From Thinopyrum elongatum (lineage: Eukaryota; Streptophyta; Magnoliopsida; Poales; Poaceae): a DNA stretch of 64,000 bases. Made by a program: the position numbers and the translations under genes. Positions 24,280-34,610 of the stretch are shown here, one piece after another. Location of the stretch: assembly GCA_011799875.1 (NCBI GenBank), contig CM022299.1, positions 32,818,755 through 32,882,754 on the forward strand. The letters are read 5' to 3'. Below the pieces are notes generated by a model that worked only from the letters and a program-made list of their open reading frames with translations, was not told the origin of the DNA and made no database searches. How positions within the stretch are numbered: position 1 is the first letter of the stretch; every line of letters starts with the position of its first letter.

Positions 24280-24730
24280 AAAACATTTGCGATGGCGGAT
24301 ACATCAAACACGGTTCATATTCCAGCTGCGTGTGCGATGTGTGACATACGGTTAATCCATAAGAATTGTTTGCGATGAGGCAGAACAACAGAAATGGGCA
24401 GCTATAAAAAGGCATGTGGGATATACGGCATACAGTTCGCTCAGATGAACTGTTTGCTATTAGGGAATGCAACAGAAATGGTTAGCCAGATCAAGGTGTG
24501 TGTGATATACGGGATACAGTTCACTCGGGCGAACTGTTTTTGATTAGGGAACACAACAGAAATGGTTCAACTTAACAAGATGTGTGTGATATGCGGCATA
24601 CAATTCACATAGATGAACTGTTTGAGATGAGCCAAAAGAACACAAACGATTCGTGTAAACAAGATGTGTGTGATACGCGGCAAACAGCCCACTCAGATGA
24701 ACTATTTGCGATTAGAAAATATAACATAGA
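24280..24730. repeat. CACTA subterminal 84-bp tandem array
   Basis: Five units, with the AACTGTTTGCGAT-like core at 24364, 24448, 24532, 24616 and 24700: a constant 84-bp spacing. Each has a GTGTGNGATAYRCGGCATACA segment followed by the inverted pair AGTTCAC..AGATGAACT. Related single motifs occur at 25535-25590 and in the right end (37620-38330). In En/Spm such subterminal motifs bind the element's DNA-binding protein; the same role is inferred here. Confidence 0.85.
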
Positions 24731-25011
24731 CGGTTACGACAGTTAATTCGTGTGCGATTCTGTGTGTATAAAAAACTTTGAAAAATGCAAACTAGTTGCT
24801 TGCGGTGGCTAGGAGTATCGCACTTGATGCGTATGCGAGTACTCGTGTCATGTGCGATGATTAGTAAGTTACACATACGTTTCCTTATGTCAACACGTGT
24901 GTGATAACACGTGACACCGCATACGGTTGTCGAGTTGTGTGCTCCACTTAGTCTTCCTGCGCTCCAATTGGGTGAATTGTAAAATCCCCAATCCCCTAGC
25001 CAGCTTCTAGC

Positions 25012-25163
25012 TATAAATAACCACAGCAATGGCTGGCAGCGATGACTCGCTACTGATCCACTTGCTAGCTAGTTACCCACGCATACCGGCATACTCCCAA
25101 CGGCCGACGACAGGATGGAGTTGCGCGATGGGAACGGGCGCCAGAGACCATTGTTTAGGTTAA
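25012..25163 (+). promoter_or_regulatory. TATA box with a 44-codon ORF (possible truncated gene)
   Basis: TATAAATA at 25012-25019 is followed by ATG at 25029 and a 44-codon frame ending in TAA at 25161, inside the hairpin described next. The start MAGSDDSLLIHLL is plausible, but the TATA-to-ATG distance is too short for a normal plant leader. It could be the remains of a gene 5' end. Function unknown. Confidence 0.3.
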
Positions 25164-25218
25164 TTAATTACACCTCCAGAGCTGGATGATTCTGGGTCTG
25201 GAGGTATAATTAATTAAC
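25159..25218. other. Near-perfect 22-bp inverted repeat (hairpin)
   Basis: Arm 25159-25180 (GTTAATTAATTACACCTCCAGA) and arm 25197-25218 are reverse complements except one pair, with a 16-nt loop. It may be a miniature transposon remnant or a small-RNA type foldback. No clear target duplication is visible. Confidence 0.7.
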
Positions 25219-25219
25219 A

Positions 25220-25753
25220 TAATCTGAGATCAAATAACTAAAGCTTCCCCATCGTGATCGTGCCCCGGCCCCAATCGCTAGCAGAGCGCGCGCGGAGGGA
25301 CACAACCCGAGCGCACCTTAGCGCCTAAACGGCAAGCAGAGCGCGCGGAGGGACGCGAGCAGAGCGCACCGCAGCCGCTTAAACGCCTTGGCACCCCGTG
25401 GGAGGCGCGACGACGCATCCATCGGACACGATGGTGATATCTGGACTATGTGTGATAGTGGGCAGACACATACACATCCGAGAACACGGGCCCACGTACA
25501 CCAAACGGGAACCGTTTCGGGCTTCGGATGCATGGGCGATGCGTGGCATACGGTTGAACCATAAGAACTGTTTGCGATGAGCCAGAACAAGAGATACAGG
25601 CAGCCATATGAAGGTGTGTTCCGGGCTTCGAGCCCAGAACCATCAATAAATTTTGAGCTTAATTCTCGTCACATTCCAGATTACCACGCAATAAGTAATT
25701 GCAAATCTGTTCACACCAATCAAACCTAAACGTGTTCACACTTAGCACCGGGC
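25220..25753. other. GC-rich block and further subterminal motifs
   Basis: 25280-25395 holds two diverged 57-bp copies of a GC-rich unit (GCAGAGCGCGC...GAGGGAC). 25435-25640 returns to the subterminal motif type (GATGCGTGGCATACGG, AACTGTTTGCGATGAG). No gene is seen. Confidence 0.6.
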
Positions 25754-25760
25754 TATAAAA
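25754..25760 (+). promoter_or_regulatory. TATA box of CACTA cargo gene 1
   Basis: TATAAAA lies 86 bp upstream of the ATG at 25840. The intervening leader is CT/CA-rich (CTCCTCATCTCCCACAAAATAGG), as in many plant 5' leaders. It suggests a real transcription unit rather than a random frame. Confidence 0.55.
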
Positions 25761-25839
25761 ACTACCCACTCAAAAATTACTTCACAGTTCCTCTCCTCAT
25801 CTCCCACAAAATAGGTCTTTCCTGTCAAGTCGTTTCGCC

Positions 25840-28800
25840 ATGACCGGTAGGAGGAGTTTCGGGTCGACAGATAACCAGGGAGCAAAGTTGTAACATCCCA
25901 AATTTTTAATTTGGAATGTTATGCATTAGATCATCCATGCATATCATATTTTATTGCATTTCATTTTGCGATCCTCGAAAATTCTAAGCAACTCAAGGAC
26001 CACGGAGAGAGTTGGGGATTTCACCGTTTTCATATTTGAATTTTCTCAAATATTGAAACAAGGATCAATTTGGTTTAATTATTTTTCTCTCCGAAAATAT
26101 TTCATATTAAAAATATATGAGAGGAGATAATATGACTTCTCCAAAATAAATGAAATATTGGAGGAAAAATATTAAAATCAAATAAATATTTTATTTGGAT
26201 TTTTATTGCAATTTTATTTGAATTTAGAAAAATATGCATTTTTCAAAATTGCATTAGAGTCCCAAATAAATGTTTACCTTTCCGGAGATTTTTAGAGGAC
26301 GGGGAAAATTTATTTCGGGAATTTGGAGTCCGTTAGTATTTCTTTTATTTGTTTTTCTGCGCGGAATTATTTAAAAAAAAAAAACATCGCGGACCGAACT
26401 GGGCCGAAGCCCAGCCGGCCCACACCGCCGCCGCCTTCGTCCCCGTCCCCGAGCCGGACTCCTCCAGGGAGTCCGAGCCGCCGCCGTCGCTGCCCATCGC
26501 CCCTTCCCCAAGCCGCCACCCCCTCCCCCTCTTTAAAAGCCGACCCGGGGCCCCCCCCTGGAGCCCCAAGCCGCCGCCGCCGCCTGCCCTCACAGCAGCA
26601 GCAGCAGCCGCCGCCGCCGCCGCTGCAGCGCCGCCGCCGCACTCCGCCGCGCCGCGCCGCCGCACCGCGCGCGCCCCGCCCCGTCGCCTCGCCGCCGCCG
26701 CTGTCCCGCCGACCGCCGGAGGTAGCCGCCGCCGCCGTCAGTTTTCGTGAGAAAAACCGATCGGTTTTTGTTTAAACCCTAGATGCATTTTTTTTTCGGT
26801 TCGTTCGGTTTTCCATCGGTTTAGTTATTTAGCGAACGCCCGTTCGTACGTTCGTTTTAACGAACGGTTTTCGTGAGTTAACCGCAGACAGCGAACGTTC
26901 GTTCGTTAGCCTGTTCGTTAGTTTTTCTTTTTCTCGAATTTTCCGCGATTATTTTCAATCGTGATTTCTGATCCGATTTTCGTTTTAATATAACTTTTCG
27001 CTCGTTTGTCGGAATCAGGCGATTCAAGCGCCTAGATCTTCGTCTCGAAGCCCTCTTTCTGTTTAACCAACTTAAACAAGTTTTTGCTACTGTAAAATTT
27101 GACTTTAGTCTAGATTAGTAATCGAAGCTTGTTTCTTTCGCAGTTTGAGTTTAGTTGCTCCGTTTGATTTGATTCTTTTTGCAAACCGGAGTTCTTAGGT
27201 TGAACTTTCTGGTTAAATCATCTCATTTGAATTTTACCCGTGCATCTTCGCTTGATTACTTATGTATGCTATTGTTTGTTTGCGATAGAGTACCCGGAGT
27301 GCGAAGCGTGCTACTACGAGTCTCTAGGATTTGCAGATCGTCAGCAAGGCAAGTAACACATTGATCATACTTCTTCGTTACCCAGTTTTTATGCATTAGT
27401 TTCGACCCTCAAATATTGCACGATTAGGATGTGATTAACTTGTGGGTACTGGGAAGTAGATGATGAGGTAGAACCTATTGCCCTTTTTAATAACAAACCC
27501 TTGGGAGTTACTTCTACGCTATGCTTATGTTGCCATGCTATGCTCGTAGACGTGGATTGGGTTTGAGTGGATCCATGACAGATGTGAGATTTTTAATTAA
27601 TGGTTAACTTAAGGTGGCTACTTAAACACACATCTGGGTGGATTGCTTGTTTGGGCACCTGGGGATATACCAGTGTTGTCCTAGGAGATCCCAGGAATAT
27701 ACCGTGTGATCCTCCTACGGTCCGCCACCCAGGCTCAAAGGGATCATAAGATTATTCATGCTAGAAACTTCCGTGTGCAGCCACAAGCTATTATGGGCTC
27801 TAGCATAGTTGAGTATGTTACATGACCTCTTTCAGTGGTAGGCTAGCAGATGTAGGGGAAAGTAGGTGTAACTGTCTACCCAGAGTAAAGAGTAAATGCT
27901 TCAGTAAGACTGTGTCTCGGTCATCCGTTTCTCAAACACCATGAAGTGCGAGAAATCCAACGGAGGAGATCGAGTCTTGTGGGGAAAAGTGCACAAACCT
28001 CTGCAGAGTGTACAAACTAATCATGATTAGCCGTGTCCCCGGTTATGGACATCTTGAGTATCTGGTTCTTGGATCATCATATTGAATCCCATCACTCTAA
28101 AGTAATTTGTTGGGATTAATGATTACTTTTTAATTGGGATTGAGAGGGGGTTTTACCTTCTCAATGTTCAACAACCACCATGATAGTTAAATAAAATATA
28201 TTCCTTTGTTGTAGGGAAAAATTGGCTTTTCGCAAAACAGTATAACCCTAGAGCCTTTCCACCAGCCAAATATGCATGTAGTATTAGCATTTATTCTGTT
28301 CATTGCTCTACTGTGTTATATTGCCAGCATATTCCATGTGCTGACCCGTTTCGGGCTGCAACGTATCATGTTGCAGACTTTTCAGACGAAGAGTAAGGTG
28401 TACTAGGTCGTTGTCGTGCACTCAGCTATGCCGTTGGAGTTGATGGACTCACTTTATCTTCCAAGCCTTCTGCTGTTATCTTATTTAGATGGCCTTAAGC
28501 CATATTTATTGTAATCAGTTCTCTTTTGAGACATTTGATGTAATAAGTGTGTGATTGCTACTCTGTTATAAATCCCTCAAGTACTGTGTGTGTCAGCATT
28601 ACCGATCCAGGGATGACACTTGAACATAGAGATTCGATCCATTCGGGTCGGGTCGCTACAAAAGTCCAAGGCTGCGGAAGCACTAGAGAGGTGGCGCCGC
28701 AACGCGGCAGCCGTAGCAGAGATGTCCTGGCGCTCCGCGGAGCCCTCGAACGAGCTCTCACCGGCACATGAGGGCTCTCACAAGTGCACTCGCCGCATCG

Positions 28801-29204
28801 GCGACCGCGACGAGCTGGCGGTGCTGAAGTCCATGGCCAGCGACGACGACATTCTCGCTGGCCTAATTAAGCAGCATGAGCTGGTCGACGGCTTGATGAA
28901 GCTACTAGCGATTAGCGATGCCTCGGTTGAGAAGGCGACCGGCCTCGTCGAGCAACTCATGGGTGACAATGCAAAGCTCCTCAAGGCGCTCGCCGAGACG
29001 GAGGAGGAGGCCGCCGGCTGGAAGAAGCTGCATGAGCAGAGCAGTGCCTTGGGGATGACACTAAAAGCGGTCATCGAGGAACTGATGGGTGACTTGAGGA
29101 AGCTCTGAATCGAGCGCGAGCAGGAGGTGGAGGAATCCGTGGCTGTTGTCAAGCAAAGTCGTGATGAACTGAAGAAGGAGTTGGAGGATCTCGTCGCCCG
29201 GTGA
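25840..29204 (+). pseudogene. CACTA cargo gene 1: coiled-coil-like protein, split by solo LTR
   Basis: I do not recognise the family. Coding starts at ATG 25840 (MTGRRSFGSTDNQGAK), is interrupted at 25889-28660 by a solo LTR, and resumes in the same frame at 28661 (SKAAEALERWRRNAAA...). It reaches TGA at 29106. The same frame continues for 31 codons of similar composition (EREQEVEESVAVVKQSRDE) to a second TGA at 29202, so the first TGA may be a CGA-to-TGA mutation. The protein would be about 200 residues: a basic N-terminus, then long charged helices rich in Leu, Glu and Lys (QHELVDGLMKLL, EQLMGDNAKLLKALAETEEEA), typical of coiled coils. GC content exceeds the surroundings. It could be the element's own accessory protein or a captured host gene. 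Confidence 0.6.
25889..28660 (+). mobile_element. Solo LTR (2772 bp) with AAAGT target duplications
   Basis: TGTAACATCCC...GGGTCGCTACA, with AAAGT at 25884-25888 and 28661-28665. There is no internal domain, primer site or polypurine tract between, so it arose by LTR-LTR recombination. The TGTAACA...TGCTACA-like ends resemble chromovirus (Tekay-type) gypsy LTRs of grasses; that is from recall only. It holds a very GC-rich CCG-repeat segment (26395-26740), which generates spurious proline/alanine- or glycine-rich frames on both strands, and a cluster of CGTTCG/CGAACG motifs (26795-26930). Confidence 0.92.
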
Positions 29205-29634
29205 TCCATTGAGGAGTAGGGACAATAGCGACCCATATCGTTGTCTGCGATTTCCTTCTTCTCTTGCCCCCGTGTCTTCGGGGCTTTGCCGCATGTGGCA
29301 TTTGAAATTATCCGGAATATATAAGACAATTATTATGCGCTCCATTGTAAATTTGTCATCGTATTATCCGTTGCCATTTTATTTGTTGTCGTATTATCCG
29401 TTGCCCTATGTGGCATTTTAAATTATCCGGAATACGAGTTGAAAACATGACCAAAGTAAATGCTAACGTTGAGCGGGGCCATGGGATGACAAGCAAACAC
29501 CCTCTGTCCAGGTGCTTTAATTAACCGCGTGTTAAACAGCAGCTCGACCACCATTAATGGAGAAGTTGTGAGCGAGGTGGGAAGCTGGTGGATGGAGGTC
29601 AAAGAGCTTGCTTCCCGGTGAGCATGCGCGGCCT
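29205..29634. other. Non-coding stretch after cargo gene 1
   Basis: This is likely the 3' untranslated region: two copies of 'attatccgttgcc...' at 29360-29425 ('gtcgtattatccgttgcc' twice) and GGCATTT..AAATTATCCGGAATA twice (29298 and 29412). No gene is seen. Confidence 0.5.
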
Positions 29635-29766
29635 TGGCTGCTCGCACGTGTCCCGTCAAGCCTGCTCGGTGGACTGGTCGCACGCGTCCCGTGGAGCCTG
29701 CGCCGCGGACTGCTCGCACACGTCCCGTCGAGCCTGCACGGCAGACTTCTCGCACTCGTCCCGTCT
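29635..29766. repeat. 36-bp GC-rich minisatellite
   Basis: Units start at 29635, 29671, 29707 and 29743 (the last partial), with the core CTCGCAC-CGTCCCGT-GAGCCTGC. It reads open on both strands because the period is a multiple of three, giving apparent proteins that I do not accept as genes. Confidence 0.85.
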
Positions 29767-29989
29767 AATCAAACAGCTGCACGCACGCCACCGAGTATGG
29801 TTAAATTTTGGCAGAAAATACAAATATGATCAATGAACGAGGATCGAGATAGTACTATCCCATAAGGAAAGAGGGACACGTGGCCGCACTTAAATTGTTA
29901 CGGGAACACACACGGTTCATATAATATAACCGTTTGTGATATTAATGTGTCAGCTATTTATTTCAAAAGGACTTTGTTGACTATTAATG

Positions 29990-31830
29990 TGTGCGCCTTG
30001 TCTCAAACTGGACGATTTTTTTACCATGACATATAAGTGCCATATGAAACCATGCCAAGTCTCATGATTTCTGGGTGAATTTTTGATTTACTAGGATTTA
30101 AAAACCGTGATTCTCAATGTTTCAGGACGACGAGAAGTTTGTAATTCATTCCCATTCCTTCAACGAGACCTAAACATGCACCCAATGACACATGTACGAT
30201 TTTCCACCCATTTTGCTTCACTAGAGCATGTGCTTGTAGTTCAAATTTGAATTATTGACTACATTAAATGCCTAAAAAACTCAATTAATATATAAAATGG
30301 CCAAAAAAACCCTGAATAGTTTCAAATTTCAATACAACACTCCTGTTATTCTATGTTGCCTGTAGAAAACAAAATAGAAGGCGAGAAGAGGCAGCGATTA
30401 TCGTTTCGCCCACAAGAGGGGCATGTTTCCCTACCGGAACCACGAGGGTTGTGAGAAGCTCCGGTTTGTAAGAAGCTTGTAATATAGCTTGGCCCAAATT
30501 GGACAATTTTTTTACCACGATATATATGTGCCATGTCGTGACACTATGCCAAGTTTCATGATTTTCTGGTGAGTTTTGGATTTACGGAGATTTAAAAACC
30601 GAGATTCACAATGTTTGAGGCCGAGCCAGGACGCCGAGATGGTTGAATTCATTCCCATTCCTTCCATGGGACCTAAACATGCACCCAAGAACACATGTAC
30701 GATTTTTATAGCCGTTTTGGTGCACTGGAGCATGTATTTGTAGTTCGGATTTAAATTATGGACATTAAATGCCTAGAAAACTCAATTAATTAATGTATAA
30801 AAAAGGTCAATCGAACCCTGAATAATTTCAAAGTTCAGCGTGAATCTCCCGTTGTTCCATGTTGCATGTAGAAGAAAGTACAAGGTGAGAAGAGGGAGCG
30901 ATTATCGTTTCGCCCACAAGGGGACACGTTTCCCTATCGAAACCACAAGGGTTCTTGCGAGAGGCTCCGGTTTGTAAGAGGTTTGTAATAAAGCTTGGCC
31001 CTAATTGGACAATTTTTTTACCACGACATATATGTGCCATTACGTGACACCATGCCAACTTTCATGATTTTCTGGTGAGTTTTGGATTTACGGGGATTTA
31101 AAAACCGAGATTCCCAATGTTTGAGGACGAGCCAGGATGCCGATACGGTTGTAATTCATTCCCATTCCTTGCATGGGACCTAAGCATGCACCCAAGGACA
31201 CATGTATGATTTTTCTAGCCATTTTGGTGAACTGGAGCATGTATTTGTAGTTCAGATTTGAATTATGGACATTAAATGCCTAGGAAACTCAATTAATGTA
31301 TAAAAAGGCCAAACGAACCCTGAATAATTTTAAATTTCAGCACGGATATCCTGTCGTTCCATGTTGCCTATAGAAAAAAATACAATACAAAAAGAGGTAG
31401 CGATTATCGTTTCGCCCACAAGGAGGACACGTTTCCCTATCGGAACCATGAGGCTTCTTGAGAGAAATCCGGTTTGTAAGAGGCTTGTAATAAAACTTGC
31501 CCCAAAATAGACAATTTTTTTCACGACATATATGTGCCATGTCGTGACACCATGCCAAGTTTCACGATTTTCGGGTGAGTTTTGAATTTACGGGGATTTA
31601 AAAACCGAGATTCTCAATGTTCGAGGCTGAGCCAGACGCCGAGACGGTTGTAATTCATTCCCATTATTTGCATGGGACCTAAACATGCATCCAAGGACAC
31701 ATGTATGATTTTTGTAGCCATTTTGGTGCACTAATTTGAATTATGCACATTAAATTAATGCTTATAAAACTTAATTATAATGTATAAAAAAGGCCAAATG
31801 AACCTGAATATTTAAAGCGGTTCTGGTCAA
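29990..31830. repeat. About 500-bp tandem array, four units
   Basis: The anchor GGACAATTTTTTTACCACGA occurs at 30010, 30501, 31007 and about 31509 (periods 491, 506, 502). Units share 'catgattttctggtgagttttgg', 'cattcccattccttgcatgggacctaaacatgc' and 'gagcgattatcgtttcgcccacaag' blocks. The frames inside recur per unit (for example 30346-30534, 30828-31058 and 31330-31524 minus) and are repeat translations. Confidence 0.9.
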
Positions 31831-32190
31831 CCGTCTGTCACCCGTGGGTAAGCACTGTGCACATGCGTCGTGCTAGCTCACGCTTCCTTCTTTACTAAGT
31901 TTTCCATATTAATGTTGTTATATATCCAAACACGCTACCGTTTCCCGCTACTCCTCCCATCGGTTTCCCGCCTCTTCTCCCATCGGTTTCCCGCTTCCAG
32001 TGTCAGTGCTCATAGAAGGCTAGGTGGCGACACACCGGCCAAGTAAATATTGCACATAGTTTCTAAAAGCACAAATGTGTGTGATAGTAGGGAGTAGGTC
32101 CCATAGGGTGACCAGCGTGAAACGCCTTAAAGGCAAGGAGGCAATTGTTATCAGCAAGGGGCGGCTTCCTATCCGCTAACCTAGTCGAAT
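31831..32190. other. Non-coding CACTA segment
   Basis: Contains three short copies of 'cccatcggtttcccgc' (31960-31995) and a subterminal-like 'aaatgtgtgtgatagtaggg' motif at 32073. No gene is seen. Confidence 0.5.
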
Positions 32191-32256
32191 AGAATGTAGA
32201 AGTTAAGCGTGCTGGGGCTGCAGTAGTCTAAGGATGGGTGACCCAGTGGGAAGTTG
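32191..32256 (+). repeat. 5S rRNA-derived segment (Cassandra-like or 5S pseudogene)
   Basis: AGAAGTTAAGCGTGCT at 32199-32214, GCAGTAGTCTAAGGATGGGTGACC at 32220-32243 and GTGGGAAGT at 32246-32254 match, in order and spacing, the plant 5S rRNA internal control region: box A GTTAAGCGTGC, the intermediate element near GTAGTACTAGGATGGG, and box C GGGTGACCTCCTGGGAAGT. The first 60 nt and the last 15 of 5S RNA are unrecognisable. Cassandra TRIM LTRs are known to carry 5S sequence, so a degraded Cassandra LTR is a good alternative to a direct 5S pseudogene. Confidence 0.75.
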
Positions 32257-32439
32257 CATATCTCAAGTTTCATTAAAGCGCCATGATACGGTCATTATAG
32301 ACATTTATCATCTAAATGTATCTGTAGTGACCTGTCATGACGATTATATAAACCTTGGGATCCTTGTTTTGGTAATTTGTAGAATATGTTTTTTATTCGT
32401 TGTTTTTTGTTCTCAAAAATCGAAGAATGATCGACATCT

Positions 32440-34080
32440 GTAGGCCCACACAAACTATCCCTTTGACCCAATGCTAGAGAAGGGTTTCCTATTTGCGCTG
32501 TGTGCTATGTTACAGCAAATCAAGTTTCAGCACATGCATTGGACGACACCCCTGCCCCCCCCACCCGCCTCGAAGTTGTGGAACCGACATCATACGTCTT
32601 TAACCTGGCTGGGGGGTACGATGTTCAGTTTGTAATGTTACTAATGTACTTGGTGCCCCATCGAAGTTGTGCATTCGGGATTAATTTGAACAAATCACAC
32701 ACCAGACCCATACATTTTTTCGGGCCGCATGCAGGGTATAGGGGGTGTTCTGATCGAGCATGTCTCCCTTGTGCAGTTTACAGACGACACACATATCTGT
32801 GGGCTCCCCGAGGTCTATATATATATATATATATCATCCTTGGCCGATAACAAGGGCGCCCCACACAATCCATTCCTTTGACCCAACATACGAGAAGGGT
32901 TTAACCATGACGGCTTCCTCTTGCTATGTGTGCCATGTTAGACCAAATAAAGTTTGAGCACATGCGTTGGACGACACCTCCTCCCCCCCGCCTCGAAGTT
33001 GGGGAACCGACATCATATGTATTGAACCTGGCTTGGTGTCAGGTAGGGTGTTCGGTTTGTAATGTAGTTGGTACCCCATCGAAGTTGTGCATTGGGGATT
33101 TGAACACATCACACACCACCCATACATATTTTCGGGCCGCATGAGTGTATAGGGGGTCTTCTGATCGACCATGCCTCCCTTGTGCGGTTTTTGTGATGAC
33201 ACGCATATCTGTGGTCTCGCCGGGTGTATATATATCATCCCTTTGACCGATAATGAGGGGTACGTGTTGGCCATGAATGAATTCCTCCTAGTTCGTGTTA
33301 AGGCCGGTCACCATCACATGTCATTCGAGCAAAGTTCGAGCTCATGCGTTCTCATGATTCCCTCCCACACACTCGGATTGGTGGGTTGGACCGACACCGT
33401 ACCCTGCGTATCTCGTCCTTAATTACCTGGCTTTCATGGTGGTTGTCTGTATCGAGAGGCAGGCGCCACATCTAAATTGTAAATTATTTGATATTGAAAA
33501 CACACATCACCCCTTCCAACGTACATCATTTTGGGCCGCATGCAGGCGGTGCTGGTTTTGTGGCCCCTCTCGTGCGATTTTGATGATAGTTCAATCTATT
33601 GGCCCAAGCGGTTTATATATATATTCTATCCATTTTTTATCCACAACAACAGTTGTCGTTTGAACAAGCGATAGATTCACTGGTCCGTCTTATGGTAGGT
33701 AATGGCAACATGCATGTATGACCAAAGTATTAGTATGTGCATCCGTCCCGGTTACACGAAGTGGGAGGTGGGTCAAGCACTCTAGCTAGGTAGCTATGAC
33801 ATTATGTCATTATAGATATATCCAAGGGGGCTTTCTGGTTTGCGAGGCAGGTGCCACCAAAGTTGTGCATTGTGTATTTAAAGTTTTAAACATCACACCC
33901 TATATTCCTACATATATTTGGCCACTTCTAGGTGGTTCTTGACTTCTGGCCCATCTCATCGACTTCGATGACGCGCCCAACCGTGGGCCCGTGCGGTCAA
34001 AGTTGTGCATTGGAATTTTGAACATCACACATCACCCTTTTCATTCATATATATTTGGGCCACATGCTGGTGTGGCTGTC
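32440..34080. repeat. About 400-bp degenerate tandem array
   Basis: Anchors: CCTTTGACCCAA..GAGAAGGGTTT at 32459 and 32876; CGGGCCGCATG at 32721, 33133 and 33532 (periods 412 and 399); GAAGTTGTGCATT at 32664, 33081, 33859 and 34000. At least three recognisable units plus decayed ones. A (TA)n run sits at 32816-32834. Frames inside are repeat translations. Confidence 0.8.
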
Positions 34081-34149
34081 TTCTGATCCTCTCTCACGTT
34101 TTTTTTGCTGCGAAGACTCGAATGACGCTCAACGAACACGGGTGTACTC

Positions 34150-34610
34150 GCCTTAACCCTGTGCGATGCAAGTGCGCTGTGAAATCACCACGACTGCGCA
34201 AGCGCGAGCAAGGGTGTAGCTAGTGGATTAACCGTGTGCGATGCTAGTGTGCTGTGAAATCACCATGACTGCGCAAGCGCGAGCAGGGGTGGAGGTAGTG
34301 GCTTAACCTAGTGCGATGCAAGTGCGCTGTGAATCACCACGACTGCGCAAGCGCGAGCAAAGGTGGAGGTAGTGGCTTAACCGTGTGCGATGCAAGTGCG
34401 CTGTGAAATCACCACGACTGCGCAAGCGCGAGCATGGGTGGAGGTAGTGGCTTTACCATGTGCGATGCAGGTGCGCTGTGAATAACTACCGCTGCGCAAG
34501 CACGATCAAAGGTGGAGGTAGTGGCTTAACCGTGTGGGATGCAAGTGCGCTGTGAAATCACCACCTATGCAAGCTAAAGGCGGGTAGTTTATTTAGGATG
34601 AATTTCACGT
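34150..34610. repeat. 74-75-bp tandem array, six units
   Basis: GTGCGATGCAAGTGCGCTG recurs at 34161, 34236, 34311, 34385, 34460 and 34534. Each unit also has GACTGCGCAAGCGCGAGC, and the TGTGCGAT motif is the same as in the CACTA ends, so this may be an internal amplification of a transposase-binding-like motif. Confidence 0.92.

Noticed and set aside
26323..26775. 150-residue Pro/Arg/Ala-rich frame and its antisense Gly-rich frames
   Set aside because: They all come from the CCG-repeat block of the solo LTR. GC-rich trinucleotide repeats are open in several frames at once, and no domain is visible.
29423..29836. Overlapping frames of 110, 82 and 73 codons
   Set aside because: Produced by a 36-bp minisatellite whose period is a multiple of three.
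32191..32256. Functional 5S rRNA gene
   Set aside because: Only the internal control region is recognisable; the 5' half and 3' end needed for the 5S fold are lost.
30000..34600. CRISPR-like arrays
   Set aside because: The repeats are long, tandem and without unique spacers, inside a plant transposon.
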